Origin: Nioella sp. MMSF_3534
GTDB lineage: Bacteria > Pseudomonadota > Alphaproteobacteria > Rhodobacterales > Rhodobacteraceae
Length of the DNA: 64,000 nucleotides
NCBI RefSeq assembly: GCF_030732985.1
Contig: NZ_JASHJX010000004.1
Location: 91,580-155,579, forward strand
Direction of reading: 5' to 3'
Shown here: one piece after another, positions 53,616 through 62,227 of the stretch
How the letters are laid out: the number at the start of each line of letters is the position of its first letter
How positions within the stretch are numbered: position 1 is the first letter of the stretch
The notes under the pieces: generated by a model
The model's input: the letters and a program-made list of their open reading frames with translations, nothing else
Told to the model about the DNA's origin: nothing
Databases searched by the model: none
Position numbers and translations under genes: made by a program

Positions 53616-54029
53616 ATGCTGAAATCCCTCACCGCCGCCGCCCTCGCCCTGACCCTCGCCGCCCCTGCGCTGGCGGATGAGGTCTGGTCCTCCGAGACCG
53701 GGGAAATCGTCTATCTGGCCGATGAATACGGCGCCGCCATCCTCAGCTTTTCCGACTATGGCGGCTTGCCGGGAGAGCTGGTTTTCCCCGGTCTTGCAGG
53801 CAATTTCACCGATCGCGGCGTGCATCACGGCTACTGGGTCGGCCAAAGCGACATGCAATGCGCCGCAGCCCTTGGCCGCCCCGGCGGCATGACCAGCCTG
53901 ACCTGGGGCCGCGCCGTGATCGCCTTTGATGAAATGGGCTTTCCGTCCGCCTTCACGGTGCTTCTGGGCGATTGCGACGAAGACCTGACCCGGTCGCTCA
54001 GGGCCGAGCCTATTGTCGGTGGCCAATGA
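53616..54029 (+). CDS. Small secreted protein of unknown function
   Basis: 137 residues. Signal peptide MLKSLTAAALALTLAAPALA with cleavage after ALA. The mature part (DEVWSSETGEIVYLADEYGAAILSF...) has two cysteines that could form a disulfide (MQCAAA, LGDCDED). No family recognised. Its stop overlaps the start of the amidotransferase gene by 4 bp. Confidence 0.72.
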   Translation: MLKSLTAAALALTLAAPALADEVWSSETGEIVYLADEYGAAILSFSDYGGLPGELVFPGLAGNFTDRGVHHGYWVGQSDMQCAAALGRPGGMTSLTWGRAVIAFDEMGFPSAFTVLLGDCDEDLTRSLRAEPIVGGQ

Positions 54030-54778
54030 AGATCCTGATCGTCGATTCCAATCCGCCAGAGCTGCCCATAGATGATGTGCAAACCTTTCAGGAGGTTCTG
54101 CAAGCCGTTGATCCCGCGATGGAAATCACGGTGATCAACCCCTATGCCGATCCCGCTGCGCGCCCGGATCTGGAGGGCGTGGGCGGTGTGATTTTCACCG
54201 GATCGGGCGTGGATTGGGGCGTGGATGACCCGCGCGCCGAGCCGCTGCGCGCCGTGGCCCGCGCGGTGTTTGATGCCAAACGCCCCGCTTACGGTTCCTG
54301 CAATGGCATGCAACTGGGCGCGTATATGTTGGGCGGCGCGGTTGGGGCGTCGCCCAATGGACGCGAAGACGGGCTTGCGCGGGATATCCGGCTGACCGAC
54401 GCGGGCCGCGACCATCCCTTTCTGGCGGGGCGTCAGGATGGCTATGCGGTGCCCTGCGTGCATCGCGATGAGGTCACGCGCCTGCCGGAGTGCGCGGTTT
54501 TGCTGGCGGGCAATGCCCATTCGCCGGTGCAGGCCTTTGCCTATGAACAGGACGGACAGCGGTTCTGGGGCGTGCAGTACCACCCCGAGATATCGCCGTG
54601 CTTGATGGCCGCGATCCTGCCGCATGTGGGGGACTACCCGGATGCGATATGCGAGGCGTTCCGACGGGCCGAAACAGATGCGGGCGCGGCCCGCCAACTG
54701 GGGGCCGCGCCCGGTGATTTGCAGCCGGATCAACGGGTTACCGAGATCCGGAACTGGCTGGCCAGCCTGTCCGCTTAG
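54026..54778 (+). CDS. Class I glutamine amidotransferase-like protein
   Basis: 250 residues. The triad is visible: nucleophile cysteine in YGSCNGMQLG, and His-Glu in GVQYHPEIS. GGVIFTGSGVDWGVDD takes the place of the usual GG-P-G oxyanion strand. It is a stand-alone glutaminase domain of the GuaA-N/YfeJ/PuuD-like kind; partner and substrate unknown. The ATG overlaps the upstream stop (ATGA). Confidence 0.85.
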   Translation: MKILIVDSNPPELPIDDVQTFQEVLQAVDPAMEITVINPYADPAARPDLEGVGGVIFTGSGVDWGVDDPRAEPLRAVARAVFDAKRPAYGSCNGMQLGAYMLGGAVGASPNGREDGLARDIRLTDAGRDHPFLAGRQDGYAVPCVHRDEVTRLPECAVLLAGNAHSPVQAFAYEQDGQRFWGVQYHPEISPCLMAAILPHVGDYPDAICEAFRRAETDAGAARQLGAAPGDLQPDQRVTEIRNWLASLSA

Positions 54779-55404
54779 GGCGCGTCAACGCGCAGGGCGA
54801 ACTCGGCCAGCTTGTCGCCTTCGCCGTCCAGCAGCACCAGCATCTCGGGGCCCATGGCCACGAGCGAGGCGCTGTCCAGAACCCGCATGAAGGCGTTTTC
54901 CAGATCGCCCAGGGGACCAAGGCAGCCCATCTGGGTCATGCCGTATTCCGCCGAGGCAATCGTGCCGTCATACATGGTCAGCTCGCCAAAGATACGATTG
55001 CAGCCGGCATAGGCGCTAAATGAGCCGTCGATATCGACGTTGAACTCGGTCACGGCCAGCAGCTCCGTATCAAACTCCAGCGGGTTGGCCTCGTCATCCA
55101 TGATCTCGGCCAGGGTCCAGCCGCCTGCAAAGGGAATGGGCTCGGCTACTTCCACCAGAACCGGCGGTTCCAGCGGCAGATCGGGGGCGGGGCGGTCAAG
55201 CAGGACAGCCTGCGGAAACCGCTCTGCCGCCATGTCACGGATGAAGGCCTCGGCCATGCCGAAGGCAGACCCCTGCGGCATGGGATGCGCAAAGGCGGAG
55301 GGGCCGGGGAAATGGCCCTGCTGAATGATCACCATGTCCGCATGGGCAGCGGGCGCGGCGAGAAGGGCCGCCAAAGCGGCGGCACGGAACGTAAGGGGGC
55401 GCAT
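54775..55404 (-). CDS. META (HslJ-like) domain protein, exported
   Basis: 209 residues. Signal peptide MRPLTFRAAALAALLAAPAAHA. The first about 100 mature residues are unassigned; the C-terminal half is a META domain: GWTLAEIMDDE, FNVDIDGSFSAYAGCNRIFGELTM, then YGMTQMGC. META proteins such as HslJ are envelope proteins linked to stress and novobiocin resistance in E. coli. AAAGGAGC precedes the start. Its end overlaps the amidotransferase gene by 4 bp on the other strand. Confidence 0.85.
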   Translation of the reverse strand: MRPLTFRAAALAALLAAPAAHADMVIIQQGHFPGPSAFAHPMPQGSAFGMAEAFIRDMAAERFPQAVLLDRPAPDLPLEPPVLVEVAEPIPFAGGWTLAEIMDDEANPLEFDTELLAVTEFNVDIDGSFSAYAGCNRIFGELTMYDGTIASAEYGMTQMGCLGPLGDLENAFMRVLDSASLVAMGPEMLVLLDGEGDKLAEFALRVDAP

Positions 55405-55551
55405 GAAAGCTCCTTTCAGTTGGGGTGCAACCCCCGCATCATCGCTTGTGGGTCGGTTCCGAGTAGCACAGGGTTCAATCTGCGCCCGCCGCTTCCATTC
55501 CGCCCGCAACTGCGCTAAGCGCGGGCGGGACAGACGCAAGGGACGAACACG

Positions 55552-57972
55552 ATGAAATTCACCCTCTCCTGGTTGAAGGACCACCTGGACACCACCGCCT
55601 CGCTCGATGAGATCTGCGAGGTGCTGAACGATATCGGGCTGGAGGTCGAAGGGGTCGAGGATCGCGCCTCGCGTCTCAAGGAATTTACCCTCGCCAAGGT
55701 CACCCATGCCGAGAAACACCCGGAGGCCGACCGCCTGCGCGTGTGCAAGGTGGAGAGTGACGAAGGCGAGATGCAGATCATCTGCGGCGCTCCCAATGCG
55801 CGGGCCGGGATCACCGTGGTTCTGGCCAAGCCCGGCAGCTATATCCCCGGTCTCGACATCACGATTGGTGTTGGCAAGATCCGTGGGATCGAGAGCTATG
55901 GCATGATGGCGTCGGAGCGCGAGCTGGAACTCTCGGACGAACATGACGGCATCATCGAGCTGCCCTCGGGCGAGGTGGGTGACCGTTTCGTCGACTGGCT
56001 GGCGGCGAACGACCCGGCCAAGGTCGACCCGGTGATCGAGATCGCGATCACCCCCAATCGTCAGGACGCGCTTGGCGTGCGTGGCGTGGCCCGCGACCTG
56101 GCCGCGCGCGGCCTGGGCACGTTGAAGCCGCTCGATGACGTGACCGTACCGGGCCAGTTCCCCAGCCCGATCGGAGTCAGCATCGATGCCGACACGCTGG
56201 ACGATTGCCCGCATTTCACCGGACGCCTGATCAAGGGTGTGAAGAACGGCCCCTCGCCCCAATGGTTGCAGGACCGTCTACGCGCTATCGGTCTGCGGCC
56301 CATTTCGGCCCTGGTCGATGTGACGAACTTCTTCACCTACGATCAGAACCGCCCGCTGCACGTGTTCGACGCCGACAAGGTCAAGGGTAACCTGCGGGTG
56401 CACAAGGCGCAGGGTGGTGAGACGCTGGTCGCTCTGGACGACAAGGAGTACACCTTCGCGGCTGGCCAGATCGCCATTTCCGATGACGAGGCGGTGGAAA
56501 GCATCGCGGGCATCATGGGCGGCGATCCCACGGGTTGCACCGAAGAAACGGTCAATGTCTTCCTTGAAAGCGCCTATTGGGACCCGATCCGCACCGCCTA
56601 TACGGGCCGCGACCTGAAGATCCATTCCGACGCGCGCTACCGGTTCGAACGGGGCGTGGACCCGGACTACACCCTGCCGGGGCTGGAAGCGGCCACGCAG
56701 ATGATCCTCGATCTGTGCGGCGGCGAAGCCTCTGAAGTTGTCGAAGCAGGCGCCGCGCTCAATACCGCGCGCAGCTACAAGCTCGATACCGCACGGGTGA
56801 TCAGCCTTGTGGGCATGGAGATCCCGAAAGAGGAACAGGCGCGCATCCTGACCGCGCTCGGTTTCTCGGCCACCGGCGCGGGCGATGTGCTGGAGGTCTG
56901 GGTGCCGTCCTGGCGGCGGGATGTGCAGGGAGAGGCGGACCTTGTGGAAGAGGTCGCGCGGATTGCGTCCCTGACCAAACTGGAACCGCAACCGCTGCGC
57001 CGCCCCAAGCCGGGCGTGCCGAAGGCCGTGCTGACGCCGATGCAGCAGCGCGAACGCGCGGCAAGGCGGACGGTGGCGGCGCTTGGCTACAACGAATGCG
57101 TGACCTACAGCTTCATTGATCAGGCCTCGGCGGCGCTCTTTGGCGGCGGCACGGATGACGTGATGCTGGAGAACCCGATTTCCAGCGAGATGAGCCATAT
57201 GCGCCCCGCGCTGCTGCCGGGCCTTCTGCAAGCCGCCGCCCGCAACCAGGCGCGTGGGTTCATGGACCTCGCCCTGTTCGAGGTCGGCGCGGCCTTTCAC
57301 GGGGGCGAACCCACCGAACAGCACCTGCAGGCGGCGGGCCTGCTGATCGGCCAGAGCGGCCCCCGCGACCCGCATGGCGCCCGCCGTCCGGTCGATGTGT
57401 TCGACGTGAAAGTGGATGTGGAGGCGGTGCTGGCGGCCATGGGCGCGCCCGCCAAGGTACAGATCCTGCGCGATGGCGATGGCTGGTGGCATCCGGGCCG
57501 TCACGGGCGCATCTGCCTTGGGCCGAAGAAGACGCTCGGCGTGTTCGGCGAGCTGCACCCCAAGGTGCTGGCGGAAATGGATGTGAAGGGACCGGCGATG
57601 GCCTTCACCCTCTTCCCCGAGGAAATCCCCATGCCGCGCAGCGCTGGCGCAAGCCGGGGCGCGCTGGATATGAGCGACCTACAGGCCGTGGAACGCGATT
57701 TCGCGTTCGTGGTGGATGCAGGGGTTGAGGCGGTGAACCTCGCCAACGCCGCTGCGGGGGCTGACAAGAAGCTGATCGAGGATGTGCGCATCTTCGACGA
57801 GTTCACCGGCGAGAGGGCCGAGGCGCAGATGGGGGCAGGCAAGAAATCCGTCGCGCTGAGCGTCCGGATGCAGCCGCGTGACAAGACACTGACCGAGGAA
57901 GAGATCGAGGCCGTGGGCGCGAAGATCGTCGAGAAGGTCGCGAAAGCCACGGGCGGGGTGCTGCGGGGCTGA
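55552..57972 (+). CDS. pheT: Phenylalanyl-tRNA synthetase beta subunit
   Basis: 806 residues. Domains in order: N-terminal tRNA-binding (EMAP/OB) with THAEKHPEADRLRVCKV at about 45-61, B3/B4 editing domain (ITPNRQDALGVRGVARDLAA, RPISALVDVTNF), B5, the catalytic-core-like domain (MSHMRPALLPGLLQAAARNQ) and the C-terminal FDX-ACB anticodon-binding domain (AVERDFAFVVD...VALSVRMQPRDKTLTEEEI). Full length. Partner of PheS at 51629. Confidence 0.97.
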   Translation: MKFTLSWLKDHLDTTASLDEICEVLNDIGLEVEGVEDRASRLKEFTLAKVTHAEKHPEADRLRVCKVESDEGEMQIICGAPNARAGITVVLAKPGSYIPGLDITIGVGKIRGIESYGMMASERELELSDEHDGIIELPSGEVGDRFVDWLAANDPAKVDPVIEIAITPNRQDALGVRGVARDLAARGLGTLKPLDDVTVPGQFPSPIGVSIDADTLDDCPHFTGRLIKGVKNGPSPQWLQDRLRAIGLRPISALVDVTNFFTYDQNRPLHVFDADKVKGNLRVHKAQGGETLVALDDKEYTFAAGQIAISDDEAVESIAGIMGGDPTGCTEETVNVFLESAYWDPIRTAYTGRDLKIHSDARYRFERGVDPDYTLPGLEAATQMILDLCGGEASEVVEAGAALNTARSYKLDTARVISLVGMEIPKEEQARILTALGFSATGAGDVLEVWVPSWRRDVQGEADLVEEVARIASLTKLEPQPLRRPKPGVPKAVLTPMQQRERAARRTVAALGYNECVTYSFIDQASAALFGGGTDDVMLENPISSEMSHMRPALLPGLLQAAARNQARGFMDLALFEVGAAFHGGEPTEQHLQAAGLLIGQSGPRDPHGARRPVDVFDVKVDVEAVLAAMGAPAKVQILRDGDGWWHPGRHGRICLGPKKTLGVFGELHPKVLAEMDVKGPAMAFTLFPEEIPMPRSAGASRGALDMSDLQAVERDFAFVVDAGVEAVNLANAAAGADKKLIEDVRIFDEFTGERAEAQMGAGKKSVALSVRMQPRDKTLTEEEIEAVGAKIVEKVAKATGGVLRG

Positions 57973-57993
57973 CCGGTTTCGCCGCGCGTCGCG

Positions 57994-58056
57994 CGTCGAC
58001 CCGCGGGGGGCGCTGCCCCCCGGACCCCCCGAGGTATTTGGGCCAAGATGAAAGGG
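57994..58056. repeat. GC-rich hairpin and GAGGTATTTGGGCCAAGATGAA intergenic element
   Basis: GGGGGGC (58005-58011) pairs with GCCCCCC (58015-58021) around GCT, followed by GGACCCCCCGAGGTATTTGG and GCCAAGATGAAAGG. It lies just before the ytoQ ribosome site. I recall similar intergenic elements from roseobacter genomes; this needs a genome search to confirm. Confidence 0.5.
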
Positions 58057-58064
58057 AGATCGCA

Positions 58065-58511
58065 ATGCTGAAAGTCTACCTGTCAGGAGAGATCCACACC
58101 GATTGGCGCGAGCAGATTATTGCGGGGGCCGAGGGACTCGACGTGGTGTTTTCCGCGCCGGTCACAGACCATGAGGCCAGCGACGATTGCGGTGTGGCGA
58201 TCATGGGGGCGGAGGACGACAAGTTCTGGCATGACCACAAGGGCGCCAAGCTGAACGCCATCCGCACCCGGCGCGGGATCGAGCAGGCGGATGTGGTCGT
58301 TGTGCGCTTCGGTGAGAAATACAAGCAGTGGAACGCGGCATTTGACGCGGGCTATGCGGCGGCGCTTGGCAAATCGGTGATCGTTCTGTCGATGCCGGAG
58401 CATCAGCATGCGCTGAAAGAGGTGCATGCGGCGGCGCTGGCAGTGACGTCGGAGCCGCGGCAGGTGGTCGAGATATTGCGCTACGTTCTGACGGGCGCCC
58501 TGCCGTCCTGA
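58065..58511 (+). CDS. YtoQ family protein
   Basis: 148 residues, MLKVYLSGEIHTDWREQI, with DVVFSAPVTDHEASDDCG and VVVRFGEKYKQWNAAFDAGYAAALGKSVI. This is the YtoQ family, related to nucleoside 2-deoxyribosyltransferases by fold; function unknown. AAAGGGAG precedes the start. The last 31 bp overlap the 3' end of the MocR gene on the other strand. Confidence 0.87.
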   Translation: MLKVYLSGEIHTDWREQIIAGAEGLDVVFSAPVTDHEASDDCGVAIMGAEDDKFWHDHKGAKLNAIRTRRGIEQADVVVVRFGEKYKQWNAAFDAGYAAALGKSVIVLSMPEHQHALKEVHAAALAVTSEPRQVVEILRYVLTGALPS

Positions 58512-59905
58512 AGCACGCGGGCGAGGCGCTGAACGGCGTCTTCCAGCTGGTCTGTTGAAAAGCCTGCATATCCCAATACCAGCCCCTGTGGGCCATCGCC
58601 CTTTGGCCAATAGGCGGAGAGCGCGCGGAGGGTGAGGCCCGCTTGGGTGGCACGTGCTGCGATATCCGTGTCACGCATCGTGGAGGTTGCCGGGCCAAGG
58701 CGGCAGACAAGGTGCATTCCGGATGGGTCCGGATCCGCGCGCAGGTGGTCGGGCAGGTGCCGGGACAGGGCCGAAAGCAGCACCTGCTGCCGGTCCGCAT
58801 AGACCCGGCGCATCCGGCGCAGATGGGTGGCGAAGGCGCCGCTGTCCATGAACTCCGCCAGTGCCGGTTGCGGCACCAGCGAGGCGCGCGGGCCGGTTTG
58901 CGCAAGCGCCCTTCGAACGGGGGCGACCAGCGGCGGCGGCAGCACCATGTAGGCCAGTCGCAGGGCCGGAGAGATCAGCTTGGAGAAACTGCCCACATAG
59001 ATCGTCTGCCCCGCCCCGAGCGACATGAGCGCGGGCAGGGGGGTGCCGGTGTAGCGAAACTCGCTGTCGTAGTCGTCTTCGATGATCCAGGCGGTGTTGC
59101 GGGTGGCCCAGGTGAGAAAGGCAAGGCGGCGGGGCAGGGGCATCGTGTGGCCCAATGGGTAGTGACGCGAGGGGGTGATGATGGCGGCACGGGCCGCTGC
59201 GGTCTCTGGCAGCACGGCGCCGCCCTCATCGACCGCCATGGGCACCAGGGACAGGCCTGCCCCTGACAGGGCGGCCCGCATCGGGGCGAAGCCGGGTTGC
59301 TCGACCAGGACCCGGTCACCGCGCGTCATCAGGCTGCGGGCGAGGAGTTCAAAGGTTTCGGTCGCGCCCGAGGTGATCACCACCTGCCCCGGATCACAAT
59401 CGATCCCGCGCCATGCCTTGAGGTGGGCGGCGATAGCTGCGCGCAGGGCGGGCCAGCCAAGCGGGTTAGGGGTGGCGAGCAGATCGGGATGCGGGTGCCG
59501 CCACGCCCGGTCGAGATGGCGCGCCCAGGTTGCGTGGGGCAGCAGCGTCATGTTGGGGATGCCGGGGTGGAAAGGCCGGTAGGGCTGCGAGGGGTCGGGT
59601 CGGGGCAGCGGGGTCGGACCGGGCGGTGCCAGATGCGGCAGGTCCTTTGCCACGAAGCATCCGGCCCCCTGGCGGGTTTCCAGATAGCCCTCGGCCACCA
59701 GTTGATCCAACGCGGTGAGGGTGGTCTGGCGGGACACGGACAGATCCTTTGCCAATTGGCGGCTGGCAGGCAGGCGCGCACCGGGCGGGGCCTGGCCTGA
59801 CAGGATCAGGCGGCGCAGGGCCTCGGTCAGCTGGATATGCAGCGGCTCTCTCGTGGTTCGGTCGAGGCTGATGGCCAGCAGGGCGGCATCCAGATTGGTC
59901 TGCAT
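58481..59905 (-). CDS. MocR/PdxR-type regulator (GntR winged helix fused to aminotransferase domain)
   Basis: 474 residues. The N-terminal GntR winged helix is REPLHIQLTEALRRLILSGQAPPGARLPASRQLAKDLSVSRQTTLTALDQLVAEGYLETR. The rest is a class I aminotransferase-fold domain with PLP motifs GATETFELLARSL, EDDYDSEFRYTG and GSFSKLISPALRLAY, whose lysine binds PLP. Members sense PLP or amino compounds and often control a divergent gene, here an FMN-binding PNPOx-like gene. An 11-bp inverted repeat lies across the start. Confidence 0.93.
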   Translation of the reverse strand: MQTNLDAALLAISLDRTTREPLHIQLTEALRRLILSGQAPPGARLPASRQLAKDLSVSRQTTLTALDQLVAEGYLETRQGAGCFVAKDLPHLAPPGPTPLPRPDPSQPYRPFHPGIPNMTLLPHATWARHLDRAWRHPHPDLLATPNPLGWPALRAAIAAHLKAWRGIDCDPGQVVITSGATETFELLARSLMTRGDRVLVEQPGFAPMRAALSGAGLSLVPMAVDEGGAVLPETAAARAAIITPSRHYPLGHTMPLPRRLAFLTWATRNTAWIIEDDYDSEFRYTGTPLPALMSLGAGQTIYVGSFSKLISPALRLAYMVLPPPLVAPVRRALAQTGPRASLVPQPALAEFMDSGAFATHLRRMRRVYADRQQVLLSALSRHLPDHLRADPDPSGMHLVCRLGPATSTMRDTDIAARATQAGLTLRALSAYWPKGDGPQGLVLGYAGFSTDQLEDAVQRLARVLQDGRAPVRT

Positions 59906-59943
59906 CTAATCATCAAAATTGGATATTCAGTGCAGACCAATTG
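59894..59943. promoter_or_regulatory. Candidate MocR operator, inverted repeat
   Basis: ATTGGTCTGCA (59894-59904) and TGCAGACCAAT (59931-59941) form a perfect 11-bp inverted repeat; between them AATTGG (59917-59922) also pairs with CCAATT (59937-59942). The left arm overlaps the MocR start codon. The element sits in the 84-bp divergent region. Confidence 0.6.
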
Positions 59944-59989
59944 CATGGCACATCCCCCCTGACAAGTCAGTTTTCAGGAAAGACGCAGC

Positions 59990-60637
59990 ATGACACTGGA
60001 GATCACCCCGCGCACCCGCCTGCGCAGGTCCCACGAACGCGGGCATTTCGACCGGAACACCATCAACGCCATCCTCGACGCGCAGCCCATGTGCAGCGTT
60101 GGCTATGTGATCGACGGGTTGCCCTATGTGACGCCCACCTTTCAGTGGCGCGAGGGCAATCACGTCTATTGGCACGGCTCCAGCGCCAGCCGGGCGATCC
60201 GGGCCAGCAAGGGGGCGGAGGTCTGCCTGACGGTCTCGATCCTCGATGGGTTCGTGATGGCGCGGTCGGGGATGCATCATTCGGCCAACACGCGGTCGGT
60301 GATGCTGTTCGGTACGGCCTTCGTGGTGCCGGATGAGGACAAGGAGGCGCGGCTTTCGGCCTTCATCGACGGGCTCTGGCCGGGGCGGGCGGCGCAGCTC
60401 AGGCCGAACACGGCGCAGGAGCTGAAGGCAACGACGGTTCTGGGGATGGAGATCGCCGAGGGCAGCGCCAAGATCCGCACTGGCATGCCCATTGACGACG
60501 AGGAGGATTACGCGTTGCCGATCTGGGCCGGGGTGATCCCGCTGGAAACGCGGGCCGGTCCCCTTCAGGCCGACCCGCAGAACCTGCCGGGGGTGGAGCC
60601 GCCCGCGCATCTGACCGACTACCGCTGGAAAGCGTGA
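59990..60637 (+). CDS. FMN-binding, pyridoxamine 5'-phosphate oxidase-like protein
   Basis: 215 residues. HFDRNTINAILDAQPMCSVGYVIDGLPYVTPTFQWREGNHVYWHGSSASRAIR is the split-barrel N-terminus of the PNPOx-like family (FlaRed/NimA-like group), and VCLTVSILDGFVMARSGMHHSANTRSVMLFG its flavin-contact strand. Function unknown; relatives bind FMN or F420. Divergent from the MocR regulator, its likely controller. Confidence 0.87.
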   Translation: MTLEITPRTRLRRSHERGHFDRNTINAILDAQPMCSVGYVIDGLPYVTPTFQWREGNHVYWHGSSASRAIRASKGAEVCLTVSILDGFVMARSGMHHSANTRSVMLFGTAFVVPDEDKEARLSAFIDGLWPGRAAQLRPNTAQELKATTVLGMEIAEGSAKIRTGMPIDDEEDYALPIWAGVIPLETRAGPLQADPQNLPGVEPPAHLTDYRWKA

Positions 60638-61336
60638 TCAGTCGCGCGGCGGTGTCACAAGCCCGACCTGCACGGCGGGTCGGGCCAGGAACCGGTCCAG
60701 ATAGGCGATGCAGTTGGGGAAATCCCACCATCCTACGGCCTCTCTCGCGCCATACATATCGAGGATGCGTAGCCACGGGCCGGTGGCGATATCGGCGATG
60801 GAATAGTCCCCACACAGCCACTCGCGGCCGTCCAGACGCTGTTCAACCACGGACAGCAGCCGCCGGGTTTCGGCGATGTAACGATCCTTGGGGCGCTTGT
60901 CGTCGATTGCCTTACCGTCCCCGCGGTAGAAATACCCAAGCTGCCCGAACATCGGCCCGATGCCACCCATCTGGAACATCAGCCATTGCAGGATATCGAG
61001 CCGCTCCGAAGCGCTGTTCCCGATCAGCTTGCCCGTCTTTTCCGCCAGATAGATCAGGATCGCCCCGCTTTCGAACACGCAGGCGGGCTGTCCGTCGGGG
61101 CCATCGGGGTCGATGATCGCGGGGATCTTGCCATTGGGGTTGAGCGTCAGGAATTCAGGGCTCTTCACGTCCTCTGGTTTCAGCGTGACCTTGTGCGCCT
61201 CGTAGGGAAGGGCCAGCTCCTCCAACGCGATGGAGATCTTGACGCCATTGGGCGTGGGAAAGGCGTAAAGCTGGATCGCATCGGGGTTGGTGGCGGGCCA
61301 GCGGGCGGTGATCGGGAAACGGGACAGATCTGCCAT
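60638..61336 (-). CDS. Glutathione S-transferase family protein (YfcG-like)
   Basis: 232 residues. The thioredoxin-fold N-domain has IQLYAFPTPNGVKISIALEELALPYE and NPNGKIPAIIDPDGPDGQPACVFESGAILIYLAEKTG, where the E-S pair binds glutathione. The C-domain ends DYSIADIATGPWLRI...RPAVQVGL. Pattern and length match the YfcG/Ure2-like nu class with disulfide reductase activity. The N-terminal extension before VKISIALEE is about 15 residues. Start at 61336 chosen over 61387. Confidence 0.88.
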   Translation of the reverse strand: MADLSRFPITARWPATNPDAIQLYAFPTPNGVKISIALEELALPYEAHKVTLKPEDVKSPEFLTLNPNGKIPAIIDPDGPDGQPACVFESGAILIYLAEKTGKLIGNSASERLDILQWLMFQMGGIGPMFGQLGYFYRGDGKAIDDKRPKDRYIAETRRLLSVVEQRLDGREWLCGDYSIADIATGPWLRILDMYGAREAVGWWDFPNCIAYLDRFLARPAVQVGLVTPPRD

Positions 61337-61457
61337 CGGGTATCCTGTTTGTCGCTTGAAGTCTGTCGGATTTCTCAAGACAAACAACTGAAGATTGTGT
61401 CAATTATTCTTCACCATCGGGCAGAGCGCCCGCAATTGTACAAAGGGAAGCAGGACA

Positions 61458-61898
61458 ATGCTGAAAGAGTTCAAGGATTTCATTGCCCGCGGCAATGTCA
61501 TGGACATGGCCGTCGGGATCATCGTCGGCGCGGCGTTCACCGCGATCGTGAAGTCGCTGGTCGATGACCTTATCCAGCCATTTATCGGGCTGTTCACCGG
61601 CGGGATCGACTTTTCCAACCTGTTCTACACCATGGGCGGCGGCGACTATGCCACGCTGGAAGCCGCGCGAGAGGCCGGGGCCGCGACCTTTGCCTATGGG
61701 TCATTCGTGATGGCGATCATCAATTTCCTGATCATTGCCTTCGTGGTCTTCATGCTGGTGCGCACGCTGAACAAGGTGAAAGAGGCGGCGATCGCCAAGG
61801 AAGCAGAAGCCGCGCCAGAGCCCGAGGCCGATCCCGGCCCGAGCGAGTTGGATATCCTGATCGAGATCCGCGACTCGCTGAAGGCGCGCGAAGGTTAA
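61458..61898 (+). CDS. mscL: Large-conductance mechanosensitive channel
   Basis: 146 residues. [41 protein letters not shown] is the MscL N-terminal helix and first membrane segment; the second is [24 protein letters not shown]. The C-terminal helix ([13 protein letters not shown]) is normal. Opens under membrane tension to release osmolytes. GGAAGCAGGA precedes the start. Its stop overlaps that of azlD by 4 bp. Confidence 0.96.
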   Translation: MLKEFKDFIARGNVMDMAVGIIVGAAFTAIVKSLVDDLIQPFIGLFTGGIDFSNLFYTMGGGDYATLEAAREAGAATFAYGSFVMAIINFLIIAFVVFMLVRTLNKVKEAAIAKEAEAAPEPEADPGPSELDILIEIRDSLKAREG

Positions 61899-62227
61899 AT
61901 CCCAAGCGCCTGCAGGGCGAAGAGCGCCGCAAGCCCGGTGGCAATCGTGGCAATGGCGTTCTTGGTCCAATAGCCCACGGCAAGCGCAAGAATGGCGGCG
62001 GTCAGGCGGGCAGGGTCCGTCTGGCCGCCGGTTGCGTTTGGCCACAGCACCATGGGCGTGACAAGCGCGGGCAGGATCGCCACGGCGGTATAGCGCAGGT
62101 GGCGCAGCAGCCAGTCGGGCAAGTCCCGATCACCCAGAAGGCCCAGAAAGGAGAACCGGATCGTGAAGGTGCCCACCCCGAGCGCCACGATGATGGTCCA
62201 GATGGTGGCGTCGCTCCACCCCGTCAT
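61895..62227 (-). CDS. AzlD family branched-chain amino acid exporter subunit
   Basis: 110 residues with four membrane segments. [15 protein letters not shown] and [19 protein letters not shown] match AzlD/YgaH, the small partner of AzlC/YgaZ in branched-chain amino acid (or azaleucine) export. The start overlaps the AzlC stop by 4 bp. Confidence 0.9.
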   Translation of the reverse strand: MTGWSDATIWTIIVALGVGTFTIRFSFLGLLGDRDLPDWLLRHLRYTAVAILPALVTPMVLWPNATGGQTDPARLTAAILALAVGYWTKNAIATIATGLAALFALQALGI

